DNA from: Pseudoscleropodium purum
Taxonomy: Eukaryota > Streptophyta > Bryopsida > Hypnales > Brachytheciaceae
Assembly: GCA_963969395.1 (NCBI GenBank)
Contig: OZ017797.1
Location: 22,754,001 to 22,818,000, forward strand
DNA: 64,000 bases
Direction: 5' to 3'
The notes beneath the pieces are model-generated. The model was not told the DNA's origin. It did no database searches and saw only the letters and a list, made by a program, of their open reading frames with translations. This document shows, in pieces, positions 37,801 to 49,819 of the stretch (its first letter is position 1; the number at the start of each line of letters is the position of its first letter). The position numbers and the translations under genes are program-made.

Positions 37801-38290
37801 CCTTCTATTGTCGAAGTTGGAAGAGGCTGCAAAAGTTCGTGCTGTCTACGATACAAATGGACTAACAAGAACAGGACATTCATCTGTAGATGTGGCAGCA
37901 GCATTTGATAGGCGCATTGGCGATATTATAGGGCATTGGAAGGCTTTCCTATTGGATGGAGACTGCCTCACAGTATGGCAAGGGAAAGGAGATGATGAAG
38001 TTGTTCAAGCTATGGTAGATCGTATGGAGAGCAACTTGAGAACCTTGAAGGCAGACGAAGTCAATTTATCACCGAAAAGAAAACAAAAAAGGAAGCGTGA
38101 AGAGGACGATGACTTCTCTCCGGAAACCAAGAAACAATTTCATAAGGTGGACATCGAAGTTCAATCTGGAGGGCGAATAGTCCGTCCAAGTCAACAACGG
38201 TCAACTCGTCAATCATCTACTAAACTCCTCGGTATAGCAGATTTTCCTTTTGTTTTGGGAGAAGGTAGTGGTCCATCCGGTGGAAAGTAG
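34892..38290 (+). pseudogene. Coiled-coil RING-H2 protein gene with two in-frame stops
   Basis: One reading frame of 1,133 codons runs from ATG 34892 to the stop at 38288-38290, interrupted only by TGA 35069-35071 and TAA 36551-36553. Residues about 46-140 are the module shared with the gene at 31543. There the first TGA replaces a codon that is Cys in the other gene. Next come QTQTE-type motifs (near residues 242 and 606) and a coiled-coil-like segment (about 470-530). A RING-H2 finger lies at about 780-820 (CSLC...QCRHTFHVTC...CAEC, C3H2C3). A basic nuclear-localisation-like KRKQKRKREE follows near 1060. RING-H2 fingers usually give E3 ubiquitin-ligase activity; the substrate is unknown. 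Long open stretches either side of the stops suggest recent damage. Splicing could remove the second stop, but I see no clear intron. Confidence 0.8.
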
Positions 38291-38584
38291 GATTTGAGGA
38301 GAATTTTTTTTTAAAAACAATGGTCCTTTCATTGTTTAAAAACAAAAAAGAATGTGAAAGATTTAGATCTTAAAAAGATCGTATAGGATTCAATAGTGAT
38401 ATTGGAACTATGTTTTCATGTATTTTGTTTATACATATATATTTATATATAAAGATGCTATATTTTCATTTGCGTATAAAAATATTTTTATATGTACATC
38501 TTATTTTACGTGGATGCATTCATTTTTGATTGTGTAACATTCAAATTACATAACAATATAAAATTTTCTAATGACTAATGGCAA

Positions 38585-38773
38585 TGCGAAGTCCGCCCCG
38601 TCCGCCTTGTCCGTCCGCCCCGTCTGCTCTGTACGCCCGACCACCCCGGCCATCCGCCCCGCGCGTTTGCCTTCCGACGACGGGAGGGACGCTGCGTCCG
38701 CTAGCGTCCGTGTGTCCAGACGTCTGGAAAACGAACGCTATTTTGGGGCGAACGTTGAGATTCGTCAACCCTG
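38585..38773. repeat. Right terminal region with GC-rich subterminal array
   Basis: CCGCCCCGTCCGCC-type motifs run to about 38,720. They are followed by a short non-array stretch and the terminus GTCAACCCTG. This mirrors the left end. Confidence 0.75.
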
Positions 38774-38781
38774 ATTTTGAG
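38774..38781. repeat. Right target-site duplication of the large hAT-like element
   Basis: ATTTTGAG, identical to 27043-27050. Confidence 0.9.
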
Positions 38782-41700
38782 TGGTTTTTGACAAAAAAAA
38801 ATGACGTTAATCTTTTAGGGTTTAATTGATTGTGAAGTATCCTTTGTCCCTCCAAAAAATATCAAATCAAATTTTGTACCTAAAGAAAATTATATTTTCC
38901 AATTGTATTCATTCACTCCTTGCAATTAATCCCTAAGCTTCCAAGTGATTATTGTATGGTCACTACCCATTCTTTTGTAGGTTATACAAATAAAAAAGAG
39001 ATTTAAAATACTAGTTTAAATATACTTTTCAACCCAATTTGAATTATGTCAATCTATAAATAAAAAAAGGTTGTTTTGTTTGTTTTACAGTTTGAATCTC
39101 TAGCTATATCTCTCAAATTGAGTGTCTATCAAAGGCATTTTTGGTACTGTTGAAAAGTATTAAATAAAGAAAGGTGTTCAAATAAACTTTGTTTTGTTGC
39201 ATTTGGACCTACATTGCAAAAGTTATAAAATTTCAAAATAATCGCAATTACAAATAATTAGGAAAAATAGAAAAATAAAAAGTAAAGGAGACTTAAATGC
39301 AATCACTATAAGAAAAAAAAAATTGTGATGTGAGAAAAAATTGTTGTAGTATTACTGATGATACAAAAGTTATTACTATAGACATCACCTAAAATCCATT
39401 GTAATTGAATAATTGACATGCAAAAAACATGCTAAAATTTGACAGGACATGGCAAAAATGAACTTGTTTTTTTTCTTATATCACATAGAACACGGTCTAT
39501 AGAATTGCCCAAAATGCAGCACGTAGAGGACAAGCCATCTCTACATCATTGCTACATAGTTGGGCAGTGCCACATAGGAAATTTTTTCATTCATGTTGTT
39601 GCTAATGTAGCACTAGACATGGCAGCAAGAAAAGTAATGTTGTAACCATCAATGATGAATTGATGACATGGCACGCCTAGTCAATACACTTTCGTATTGT
39701 TTAAAAATTTTAATTTTGCTTTTAAAACATCAACCTAGATGTTTAGACTTTTTTGAGACATCAATCGATGCATACTATACATGTAGGGTAAGGTCAATAA
39801 AAAATAATTAGTTAAAAGAAAAAAAATTGTTGAATTCAATAAGATTTAAAGAAAACTTACCATCTACCATTGAGAATTTTTGACGGCCAAATAAAGGAAA
39901 TACTTCATTAAAAGTTAGTAAAAATGAAAGGTGGAGGAGATGTATTTATATTGAAATCTATTGTTTGTTTATAGTAAGACAAAAGATATGGGATAATTTG
40001 AACGTGGGAGCTTGACCATTAGACATGTAGATGTTGTTTTAGACAAATAGACATTTCAAACATTTGGACTTTGTTTTAGACATTTTACATTGAGCATAAT
40101 TTTTGCTTTACATATTGCATATAGATTGTCAATCTCTCTGCCATTCCAATTGTTTAAAGAGCTTCATTTTTCATCCATGATGCACATTCATATTAGAAGT
40201 GGTTTGGGGTCTCCAAAAGGCCCTCTAAGGCTTGTGCGGGCAACTTCTACCATTTGACTTTAAGGTTTGAGCATCCTCCCAAGAGTACCACTATGAGTGT
40301 GGGTAGCTGACACATGTACCATTGTGAGTGTGGGGTTGAAAATAGTGAAGACTCATGAGTATGCCGCACAATTTGTCCTTGATGAGCATTCATTTTTTAA
40401 TGCAAATGTAATGAACTCTTACATTTTTTATTCATTGGTCTCTATCTTTGCTAATGTGAGCGTCCCTTCTAGTATTAAAATATTAGAGTTTAGTATTAAA
40501 ATATCAAAGTCTAGTATTAAAATATTAGAATAGTAAATTAAAATATATATTTCACAAAAGTGCAATTATCCTTCAGCATCCTAGCTTTGGATTATTTTAT
40601 TCTACTGACCCGTCTGGCAGCATAGACAATTGGTCCACAATGGTCTATAGGGCAAAGTGGAAGTTCATTTGCATTGGCCACAACCTCAATATTTCATGCT
40701 TAGTTGAAGTGTTGGTAGCTAGGGTAATGACAAGGTTCATTGGCCCGTGATGTCCTTCTCCATTGACTACAATTGCCCTCCTAAGGCCTTCTAGAGACCC
40801 CAAAGTCTTCGAATGTCCATTTTCCTTCTTTTGCAAAGTATGCCATATGGCTACCTTTTCTTTTAAATTTTTACATTTTGTCAACATTTTACTATAGGTC
40901 GTAGTAATTTTCACTAATTTATCTATAGTCAAAATGGCTTAACTTGCTAAAGTAAGAGTCTATGTTTTTTCAAACAATACAAAAACACAAATATGTCTTT
41001 AATGATGCCAAATAAAATATTAATGATTAATGATAACACCATCTTATTTTTATAATAACTTGTCATTAGTCTCCGCAACGTCTACAAAAATCTACCTTTT
41101 TGAACCATTTGCCCTTTGACATCTTCATATTTTGTTGGACATGGCACATTAGTGGTAAAACATATCCAAAAACACAATTTTCTTATATTAAATTGCTACT
41201 ACTACCACTTCTATTGGACTATTAGTAATGCTACCACACTATTCACTAATACAATCCTATGTACAGTGACATACGGGACCAATGGCACAAGCTATACTAG
41301 TTTATCTTCAACTCCATTAGAGAAAGTTTATCAAAGTGAATCACTTCAACATCCGTTGTACGGTATAATAATGTGGAGTTGACAAATGGATGTTCTACTT
41401 CAATTGTTCATTTTGCAAATAACAACCTAATTCAATTGTCATCAACAATCCACTTCCAATATTCTAAACTTTTAGATTCTAATAATTGTAATTGTTTGTA
41501 ATGTCAAACTAGGACAATTGGGCAAGAGTGAATTTTCAATATGAATTGCATCTAAAATTATAGTGATATAGCAATCCATTATCCATTATATAGGTTAAAT
41601 TGGCCATTTGAAGGTGATTGAAATGGGCTAGAGCAAAGATATTTCAATTCCCACTAACCTCTATTGAAAGAAATAGACAAAACTTTCTTTTTGTTTAAGT

Positions 41701-42461
41701 AATTTTTATTAATCAATTGCAGTTCATAAACCCAAAGATATAAAGGATTGAGAAATTTGGTTCAATTGTTGTTAGATTTTTGGTTGCAAGAAAGAGTATG
41801 TACATTTTGAGCAAGCAAATTGTTTCATAGTAGATAAGCAACTTTCAAAAGGATGATCAAATTAGAAGTTGATGCTTAATGAATGTTTTTGTATAATTGA
41901 ATCAACATGCTCATGCTTTAAAAATGAGTTTGTTAACCAAATGGCTTCCAAAAAGTGAATGTGGATTTGGAAGGCCTTAAAAATGCATTCAAAACATCTA
42001 CCCAATTCAAAGTAACAATGTTCTGTATAAAAAATTTCATTTTCCAATTTTTGACATTTGCAATGATAGTAATTTTTAAACCAAAGATATGATTAGACCT
42101 TTAACCATATCAAGTGATGATACAAATGGTTTATTTAGGAACAAACAAAATTCATAGTCTTTTCATATTACCCATTTGCAAATTGCACAAAATGCTAACT
42201 TACAAATGTGAAATTCAAATCAACATATTGTTACAAGCATGGCACAATCTCACTACAATGTCTCTAGTTTTTACACATCAAACACAACCACAAGTCTTTG
42301 TTGAATTAAATAATCTACTAAAATAAATTTTCCTTGAATTTTATATACATAAACTTGTGGAACTAATTAATTTTGTACATCAATAATGGTATAAAGAGAC
42401 CACATAAATCCACAAACTAATCAAATATAAATATTTACAAATCAATATAAACATTCATAAA
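38782..42461. other. AT-rich spacer, no supported gene
   Basis: No coding frame with motifs is seen on either strand. A short degenerate repeat (AGTATTAAAATATTAGAG, about three units of about 20-23 bp) is at about 40470-40535. A CACTATAAGAAA string at 39302 resembles a CACTA terminus but has no partner that I could find. Confidence 0.5.
40470..40535. repeat. Short tandem repeat of about 20-23 bp
   Basis: Three degenerate units of TCTAGTATTAAAATATTAGA, with small differences between units. Confidence 0.65.
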
Positions 42462-43355
42462 CTACACCTTCACCCATTTTAAATGTGTATAATTCCACCT
42501 ACTTTCTTCTAACTTGATTTCTTCTAACCTACTTGACATTTCTAGAATCCAAGGATGCTTCAAAACTTCTAATGCACTTAAACGCTCATTGACATTATAT
42601 GTCAACATTTTTTGAATGAGGTCTTTTGCACCCTTCGAGATGTGTGGCCATGGATCCTTAGCAAACAAGTCACTGCGCTTTATGATTTCTTTATATACAT
42701 CTGCAAGTGTATGGCCTTCGAAAGGAGCAAACCCCGCTAAGAGAGCATATAGTACCACCCCAAGGCTCCAAATATCTACTTTGGGTCCATGGGAATGTTC
42801 TATGACTTCAGGGGCTATATATGCAGGAGTTCCAATGCAATCGGTCATTACCTTACCACACTCAAAGAATTGGGCAAATCCAAAATCAATCAATTTGAGT
42901 GCCGAACCTTCATCTTCGGTTTGGAACATCAAGTTTTCAAGCTTCAAATCTCTATGAACAATGCCAAAGCTATGGCAAGCCGCAATAGCACTACCAATTT
43001 CTTTGATAATTTGAGCAGCTCTTGGCTCATTGAAAGTACCATTTTGAACTACACAATTAAAGATTGTCCCTCCTTCACATAGCTCCATCACTATGTATAC
43101 ATGTTCATCATCTTCCAAAACATCTTTGAGTGCCACTATATTTGGGTGATCTTTAAGATTGATCAAGGTTAGAATGTCAATTTCACATTCTATCATTTTA
43201 TGATCTTTTTGTGAGACAAGGTTGCATTTTGGTATGCATTTGCATGCATAACATTTACCAGTTGTAATTTGGGTGCACAAATATGTGATGCCATAACTAC
43301 CTGCCCCTAATTGCTTGCCTATAGTATACAAGTCCCTAATTTTAATTGTGTTCAT
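42462..43355 (-). CDS. Intronless CDPK/PPCK-like Ser/Thr protein kinase without EF hands
   Basis: 297 residues from ATG 43355 (MNTIKIRDLY). All catalytic elements are present: glycine loop GAGSYG (17-22), lysine strand YACKCIPK (K39), HRDLKLEN (134-141), DFG (157-159), GTPAYIAPE (175-183) and DIWSLGVVLYALLAG. The kinase domain is of CaMK/CDPK type. The protein ends soon after it with no autoinhibitory or EF-hand region. The length of about 300 residues is that of phosphoenolpyruvate carboxylase kinases and of CDPK domains alone. There is no intron, although relatives usually have several, so a retrocopy is possible. Next to it lies a TATAAA (minus strand, 43429-43424) about 70 bp upstream of the ATG. 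It sits alone in AT-rich repeat DNA. The frame is intact and probably functional as a kinase. Substrate unknown. Confidence 0.88.
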   Translation of the reverse strand: MNTIKIRDLYTIGKQLGAGSYGITYLCTQITTGKCYACKCIPKCNLVSQKDHKMIECEIDILTLINLKDHPNIVALKDVLEDDEHVYIVMELCEGGTIFNCVVQNGTFNEPRAAQIIKEIGSAIAACHSFGIVHRDLKLENLMFQTEDEGSALKLIDFGFAQFFECGKVMTDCIGTPAYIAPEVIEHSHGPKVDIWSLGVVLYALLAGFAPFEGHTLADVYKEIIKRSDLFAKDPWPHISKGAKDLIQKMLTYNVNERLSALEVLKHPWILEMSSRLEEIKLEESRWNYTHLKWVKV

Positions 43356-43423
43356 TTCAAAAAGTAACAATTGATAAGGTCATAAAAGCAAAGAGATAGA
43401 ATAATCATTGCAAAGCCTTGTTC

Positions 43424-43429
43424 TTTATA
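43424..43429 (-). promoter_or_regulatory. Candidate TATA box of the CDPK/PPCK-like kinase
   Basis: TATAAA on the minus strand about 70 bp before the start codon. In AT-rich DNA this match has modest weight. Confidence 0.35.
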
Positions 43430-44249
43430 GAGCTACCAATCTTTTACTTGGATTTAGTTTTAATTTAGCTTTTATTTTATTCTAATTTTTATCATAATTT
43501 TACTTTGTTTTCATTTAGTTTTTATTTTGATCTAGTATTTACTCCTATTTTAAATTGTCTCCTGTATGTAGATTTTACTTTTATCTAACTTTCATCTAGA
43601 TTTTAAACTTCATTGACTTTGTTTTAGTTTTTTCCATTGTCTTCGCTTTGGTCAACTTTCGAGTTTGTTTTGATTGGATTGATATTATAAGTAGCTTATA
43701 GTTTGGACTATTTTTCATAATGCTTTTATTTTGAACTAGTAATTTTTTAAATTTTTTTCTTATAATTCAATGGTTTACTTCTTTTTGATGTAGCTTATAA
43801 GTTATAATCTAGGTATTGTGGAGCATTTGATCTATTTTTATGCCAATTCTTTTATTTTTGTCTAGAAATTTTTCAACATCTATTAATGAATTGATGATTG
43901 AATATATTCTAACAAACTTTTTGGTGTCGTTTTAGTTCATATTCATTGATAATATAGTTTTCATAGATTTTAAGACTTTAGTTTTGTCAAAGGTGTACTT
44001 TGAGAGGATTTAACATGAAAGGATAAACACAAAGAATCATAGACATTATGCCATAGTCTACAACAATAATTTTTGGAGTAAAATCAAGGCTAATTGAAAG
44101 TGAAGCAATTCAAGGTGGTTTGAAATACCATTATAGGCTTCACAGACGATATCATCATGTTTAAGTAAGAATAACTCATAAATTCTATGTCACTACTTTA
44201 TTGAAACCTCAATCTATGTTCAAAGATAGTGTGTTTGTAATAAATACCT

Positions 44250-45115
44250 TAAATCCTAAAAGACCATTGTTCCTTTGAAGGACAAAATGGATTTTGGACA
44301 AGTATCTACAATCTCAATTTTTGTCATGATTTTTTAAAACTAGTTTGTAAATAGAAAGATTCATTAGCTTTGTAGAAATATTATTATTTTTTCAATTGAA
44401 GCCTAAGACTAAAAATTATGCCCAAATAAGCTCAAAATCACGGAGACCAAGTAGCAAAGAAGAATCCAAAAATTTTAATTGAATTTTCTTTTTATAGATT
44501 ATATTTTTTTCTACATAGAAATCTTTTATTCATTCCATTTGGATAAGTGATGTTTGGACAATTAGAGCATCTTCTTGAAAAATAACTTGTAGGATTTCTT
44601 TTTTTATGCAATTTTTACAATTTAAAAAAAAATTCCACACAAATTATTTTTCTTGCCAGAACAATCTCACCATTGGTATTAGTGTGGTTTAATTCCATAT
44701 AAGGGATATGAATAATTTAGATTTTCCTTCTATCTTATACCTATTTCTACTTTATAATTTTTTAATGAATGAAAATTAAGTTAAAATTTTTTTCCCTCTA
44801 AATTCTCAACTCAATTATGCACCATAAATATTTCAGTTTCAAAATTCTATAATGCAAAAGTTTTAAGTTAAGAAGGTTCAAAGTTAAATAATCTAGTCCT
44901 CCAATGTACAAATAAATTGTTTTCTTCATTTTAAACATAGATCTCTTTTAATCTATGTGGTTAAAATTTTTGAAAGTTATTCCGCACATTTTTATACTAG
45001 TCAAGTGTAAGATTTTATAGTTGGATATGCAAAAAAAACAATCTTTAGATTCTTTTATTCTTTGCAATAAAAATGGTAGTTTTGAATGTCTTTTGGCAAA
45101 AAAAGGCCTCAGGCC
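44250..45115. repeat. Dispersed repeat, uninterrupted copy (paralogous empty site)
   Basis: It resembles 26190-27050. At about 45065-45110 the sequence GCAATAAAAATGGTAGTTTTGAATG...TTTTGGCAAAAAAA continues through the point where, at 27050/38774, the large hAT-like element is inserted. Confidence 0.7.
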
Positions 45116-46989
45116 TTTCGAGGTTATCATCAATGAATCCGATCCAAGAAACTCATTAGGATTTGGCATTTGAAATGTTTAAGTTTACCATATTCTGTTT
45201 AGAACAATATGTTTTTTTTTCAAATGCATTTATTAGTACCATGTTCAATCATGTGTTGTTTTGGTCTTCTAGGATTCTTCCATTTGGTTGCATTACAAAT
45301 ATGTATTGTGGGTAGTCTTGTTTGTATTATTTTTTTAATGATATTGCCTTTTTTGCTCAATGTTTCATATTGTTATTCCCACCATGTATGATCTTGTAGG
45401 TGGTTTCTTCTATGTTTGGATCAAGTATGAGTGACTCTTTCATTTTGCTTAAAATTTCACTACAATTTGCATTTACCTTCATTTGCATCTATCAAAAGAA
45501 ATTCTTGTGTAGTTAATGCCTTGATTAAGAAGTTTTGAATGATGTGTATGCTCTTTCCCATGTCAAAAAGAACATGCAAACTAAGGTTGTATTGCATACA
45601 TTATAAATCCCCAATAAGATATTTGCTAGAATGTGGTTTATTAGCATATTAATTATATTCTATTTGATGCAATTCAAGATCTTGAAACTTGTATCCAAGA
45701 TGCATTAAAAGATTTATAAATCTTAGACAATGTTCTAAATTTATCATTTTATAAATTCAATTTATTGATTCATCTAGAAATATCAACAATAATGACCTTA
45801 TGATATGTAGAGATGGAATGCTTATTTAAGGCATCATTATATGGCTATAATTTTCATTATAAATTAACAAAAATGGAAATTGACATGTATACCACTTCAC
45901 TATTTTAAGAGAAAAAATTTGTTTCAAGTATTTGCAAATCAAAGAAAAATCATAGATCATAGATTTAAGTTTCCTTTATTAAGAGTGAGAAGTTAACTTT
46001 CATCTTCTAAGGCCTTGTATTATCCAAGTTTGAGACATACAAAATATCTTTTTTTAATATCTTCTACATTGATCTAACATTCATTGATTGTAATAGTTAT
46101 ATCATTTTTTCTATATAAAAATTTAATCAATCATTGGAAGAGTTTAATTGGCTCCATTGAGATTCAATATCTCAATTTGAAAGCAAAATTGTCAACAAGG
46201 TGTAAAGCCCTTTTTTTCTACTAATTTTTTAATGGCATGAAAATTTGATTCACATTATAATTAACTAGGCAATACATATATGTTAAAATTTTTTAAACTT
46301 TAAAATTTCAAATAATTTTTCTTCACTTTCCCTTTGATAAATTCATGATAATTTCTTATTGTAATAAGAAATTTGAAAATTTGATGACTTATAGAAGGCA
46401 TGTGATTTCATATTCAAAAAACAAATAAAATAACTTTGACTCATACTTATTGGCAAAATAGAACAAACAAAAGGGGAGATTTGGAAAATAATTATACAAT
46501 TAAAGGGTCTTATCCTATTTCTTCCAAAAATTATATTAAATTCAAATCATTACCAAGAAATTTGAAAACTTTATGACTTTCAAAAGATATGTGATTTAAT
46601 TTCTAAAAAATAATACTTATAGTGTAAAAGATTTTGAGGTTTAATTGTATGGTCATAGGTTTTGTCCTTAAATAGATTTATAAAGGACCCTATAAAGGAT
46701 TTTGGAAGATAACTCAACATTTTTTAAAATTTTAAAATTTACTATCCCATATATGATATATCTCAATTTTTAAGAGAAACTCCAATTGCTATAGAATAGA
46801 ATTGATTCCTTGCTCAGAAAATAAACAAAATTGAAATGGATTCTAAATTTTGATAAAGTAAATAAAATTTTATTTGAAGGTGCAAATTTTAACCTATTGA
46901 CTAAAAGAAATTTATTTTTGTTAATTTCACATAAGAAGCATTTTAGGGCATTTAGTCAAATTGCTATTAAATTTGTAACAAATTAATCC

Positions 46990-47970
46990 AAGGGTCAAAG
47001 ATTATATTTTCACCAAAAAAGTTCAAAAATTGTCATTTCTAATATAAGCACCAAATTTTAGATGGAAGACATTTTTGGACATATGTAACTAAAGGATCTT
47101 ATAATTAACTAGTTTGAAAAGATGTGGAAATTTTTTTTTAAATTTTCACAATATAGATTGGAAGATATTAACATTTGAAGTGACAAAAATCATTTTTTGA
47201 GCCTTGTGAAAATACTAGTAGTTGCACTTTACAAGGTCACATTTGTATGAAAAAATGTCCAAAACAGTAACTACTCTTTAGATTCATTCTTCAAGGAAAG
47301 TTAATTACATGCTTGAAAATTTTTAGATCATTTGGAATGCACAATATGTAGGAAAAAAATAATAAGTAGAAAGAAGTACAAAGTGATTCAAAACACTAAA
47401 TTGTTAAGAATTTAATTATAAAATTGAATAATTCCAATCCCAACAATGATAATGTAATAATAAACAATTTACAATTTATTTATTTTACTTTTTTCAAAAA
47501 ATATTAAAATTGAATTAAATAAAGGACTTCAAAGTTTATTTTCAAGCAGGGAATCTATGACTATCCACAAACTAGAGCAACTCATAATTTTCATTTTGAA
47601 AATCAAAATAGGATGATTTAAAGCTTTTCACATATATACATATAAATTTAGAAAATCAATTTCAAATTTCTATTTATGAAAAAAGTGATTCTTTAAGAAA
47701 TTTTTGGACTACCCATTGAATATTGAAAATTACATATCATGCAATAACTTTTGAACCATGTAACCAAAAGTTATGAAAATTGTTGTGCCTTAAAGCTACT
47801 CCTTGAACACATATTGTATGAAGATTTTAGGAAATAAATAAATAAAAGCTCTATTTGTAGCAAGTTGCCCAAAATTGCTATGTTACCAAAAATGCAGTTT
47901 TGACCTTTAGAGGTTAAAAGCAATGGCCAAATAAACTCCATTTGTAGTGAGTTGCCCATCTATGTTGTCA
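46990..47970. repeat. Dispersed repeat, copy 2 of the 20.6-kb repeat
   Basis: It aligns in direct orientation with 20600-21540. It ends close to where composition changes into the mL43 gene region. Confidence 0.75.
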
Positions 47971-47999
47971 ACCATGGAAATGTTCAAGGTATCTGGAGT

Positions 48000-48971
48000 A
48001 TACTATTTGGGATAGTTGAACAAACATTTAATTGTTCTGGATCCCAGGATGCGTAATCTAAGTTACCCGGATGTGCAGCTTCAATGTATCAGATTCTCCA
48101 CGTTTTGGTACGTCGTCAGCAATTACAACAATCAAAGATTAGAGCTACGATCATAGTCAAGTTCAGCAGAAGCATTGGTACACAGTAGAGTTATTTAATA
48201 GACCTCTTCTTTTTATTTCTTTAAAATTATGTGACGCAAGATAGAAAGTACTTCACCTTTCCGCTAACAACATTGCTTCCAATTTATGGAAAGTATTTCA
48301 CCTTAATCCTTACAATTAACCTCGAATTCTATTCTGAGAACTCCTAAATCCTAAACGGAAGAAGAATTGTACGTTGCTGACATATCCAACACCACCTCAA
48401 GAGACTACATACCTTCAAATTTGAGCTCATTCAATTGATCGAGTCTCTTCAATATTCTCAATTTACAGTCTACAAGAAACAGTGGAGGCTGCAAACGGGA
48501 AAGGCAACATACATCTCCAGTTTACATTTAACCTAAATTAGCAATTTCAGGTACATTTTGGACACCTGGCTCTAAACTTGGGAGTAATATCTTTCTATGT
48601 ATACGTACACAACACAATATTCATAACAGCGAACGTACTTCCTCTGCATTAACTCAGCGTAGATCACAGTTTAGCTTCAGCAGTGGATTTCACTAGGGTT
48701 TCATGTCCTTAATCAAATCCAATCACTAATCAAAACTCACCCCTGTTGTGATAAGTATGAACAAGATGCTGAAAGCACTGAATTCCTCACTGGCGGACCA
48801 TTCTGTCAGAAAATGAAGATCCACGTTAAAACCCTAAACCACGCAGAACAAATGGATTCCCGATGACTGTACTTTCCTAGACGTCAATTGCTGCAAAACA
48901 GTGCTTGCTAAGCCCTGGGCATGTCCAAATCGCAGAAGAGATTTCGTACCCATTCTGCAGAAAAAGAAGGT
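48000..48971 (-). other. Probable 3' flank and 3' UTR side of the mL43 gene
   Basis: More balanced composition than the spacer to the left, without a coding frame that I recognise. It probably includes the 3' UTR of the mL43 gene, which reads leftwards. I see no other supported feature here. Confidence 0.35.
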
Positions 48972-49487
48972 TCAAACTTTCAACTCTGGAGTCCAAGAGC
49001 CCTGAATGCTAGGGTTAAACGTCACATGTCGCGTTCTGAGCTTCACCACTTTCCTGCCTGTGGAGTTCCGTAATCTCATAACTTGAGTCATAATATCTTC
49101 AGCATTCTGGTTCTTCACATCCACCACCCTCTCATTTTTATTCACTGGCATTCATCCACCACAGAATCACCCTTAGGTGATAGCCTTCGGGCTGTGATCC
49201 AATAGACCTACAAACAACCTGAGCAAGAAAATAAAGGCTGGCCCTGAAATTGAAATGAAAAGAGGACATAAATGGGAGAGGAGAAGGAAGGAAGGCGTAC
49301 AGTAGAGGCCGCGCAGATGGGGATGGTGACCGCGAACCAGGTGAGTCGAGACCTCGAATTGAGGGTTCTGCTTCTGGAAGGAGGGGAAGAGGCGAGCAAC
49401 AAAGTCGCGAGCGCCAGCACTGCTGCCGGAGTGGTCACAGAAGCAGACGATGAGCTTCTGCAACTGCCAAACGCCACGAACCGCCAT
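48972..49487 (-). CDS. Mitochondrial large-subunit ribosomal protein mL43 (L51/S25/CI-B8 family)
   Basis: Two exons on the minus strand, 49487-49301 and 49144-48972, encode 119 residues, the length I recall for the Arabidopsis protein. The intron is 156 nt, with donor GTACGC and acceptor GCCAG, phase 1. The N-terminus MAVRGVWQLQKLIVCFCDHS and later PQFEVSTHLVRGHHPHLRG, NKNERVVDVKN and TGRKVVKLRTRHVT are diagnostic of the family. It is a structural protein of the mitochondrial ribosome large subunit with a thioredoxin-like fold. The frame is complete and looks functional. The decayed gypsy element begins a few hundred bases upstream, so the promoter must be short or partly supplied by the element's flank. 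Confidence 0.93.
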
Positions 49488-49819
49488 GGTCAAGAACAAG
49501 GGAAACACGCAATGGCAGAGCGACTCTGGCGAAGAAATACCGTAGAAGAAGATTAAACCCTAAATCCTAATTCAGTCCCTCTGAGCCAGTTGATACCTAG
49601 GTGAAATATCTGTCTCGGGTATCAACTTATTCTGTGCTGATTACCTCTATTCTATCGTAGTCTCCCAATGTGATATTATGAAGCCACGAATTACTGCAGC
49701 AGATCATATTTTGCAGGCAACTATGAGGATGATCACCCAGTTCTGATCACTTAAGCAGTTTAGCTTATTTGCGGCATGGGGGAGGTTGAGAGGAGAAAAA
49801 AAATGCGAGATGAGACACA

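Larger units (their letters stand above)
27051..38773. mobile_element. 11.7-kb hAT-like DNA transposon carrying three genes
   Basis: The left end begins CAGGGTTGAC (27051-27060) and the right end finishes GTCAACCCTG (38764-38773), a perfect 10-bp terminal inverted repeat of the CAGGG type common in hAT elements. It is flanked by a perfect 8-bp duplication, ATTTTGAG. GC-rich arrays of CGGACG/CGTCCG motifs sit just inside both ends (about 27060-27250 and 38585-38750). Three more such arrays lie inside, one ahead of each internal gene. The cargo is an atypical kinase (minus), a Ser/Tyr/Gly-rich protein (minus) and a coiled-coil RING-H2 protein (plus). I see no hAT transposase (RNase H fold or C-terminal dimerisation motif), so it is probably non-autonomous or has lost its transposase. 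The length of 11,723 bp is large for hAT. Confidence 0.85.
43440..48000. other. AT-rich region of dispersed repeats, no supported gene
   Basis: It contains a repeat copy at about 44250-45115 (like 26190-27050) and one at about 46990-47970 (like 20600-21540). I see no coding capacity on either strand. Confidence 0.55.

Noticed and set aside
39302..39320. CACTATAAGAAAA string as a CACTA transposon end
   Set aside because: No inverted partner or 3-bp target duplication was found, and the string is short and AT-rich.
49272..49556. 94-codon plus-strand reading frame
   Set aside because: It lies opposite exon 1 of the mL43 gene, whose minus-strand frame is clearly the real one.
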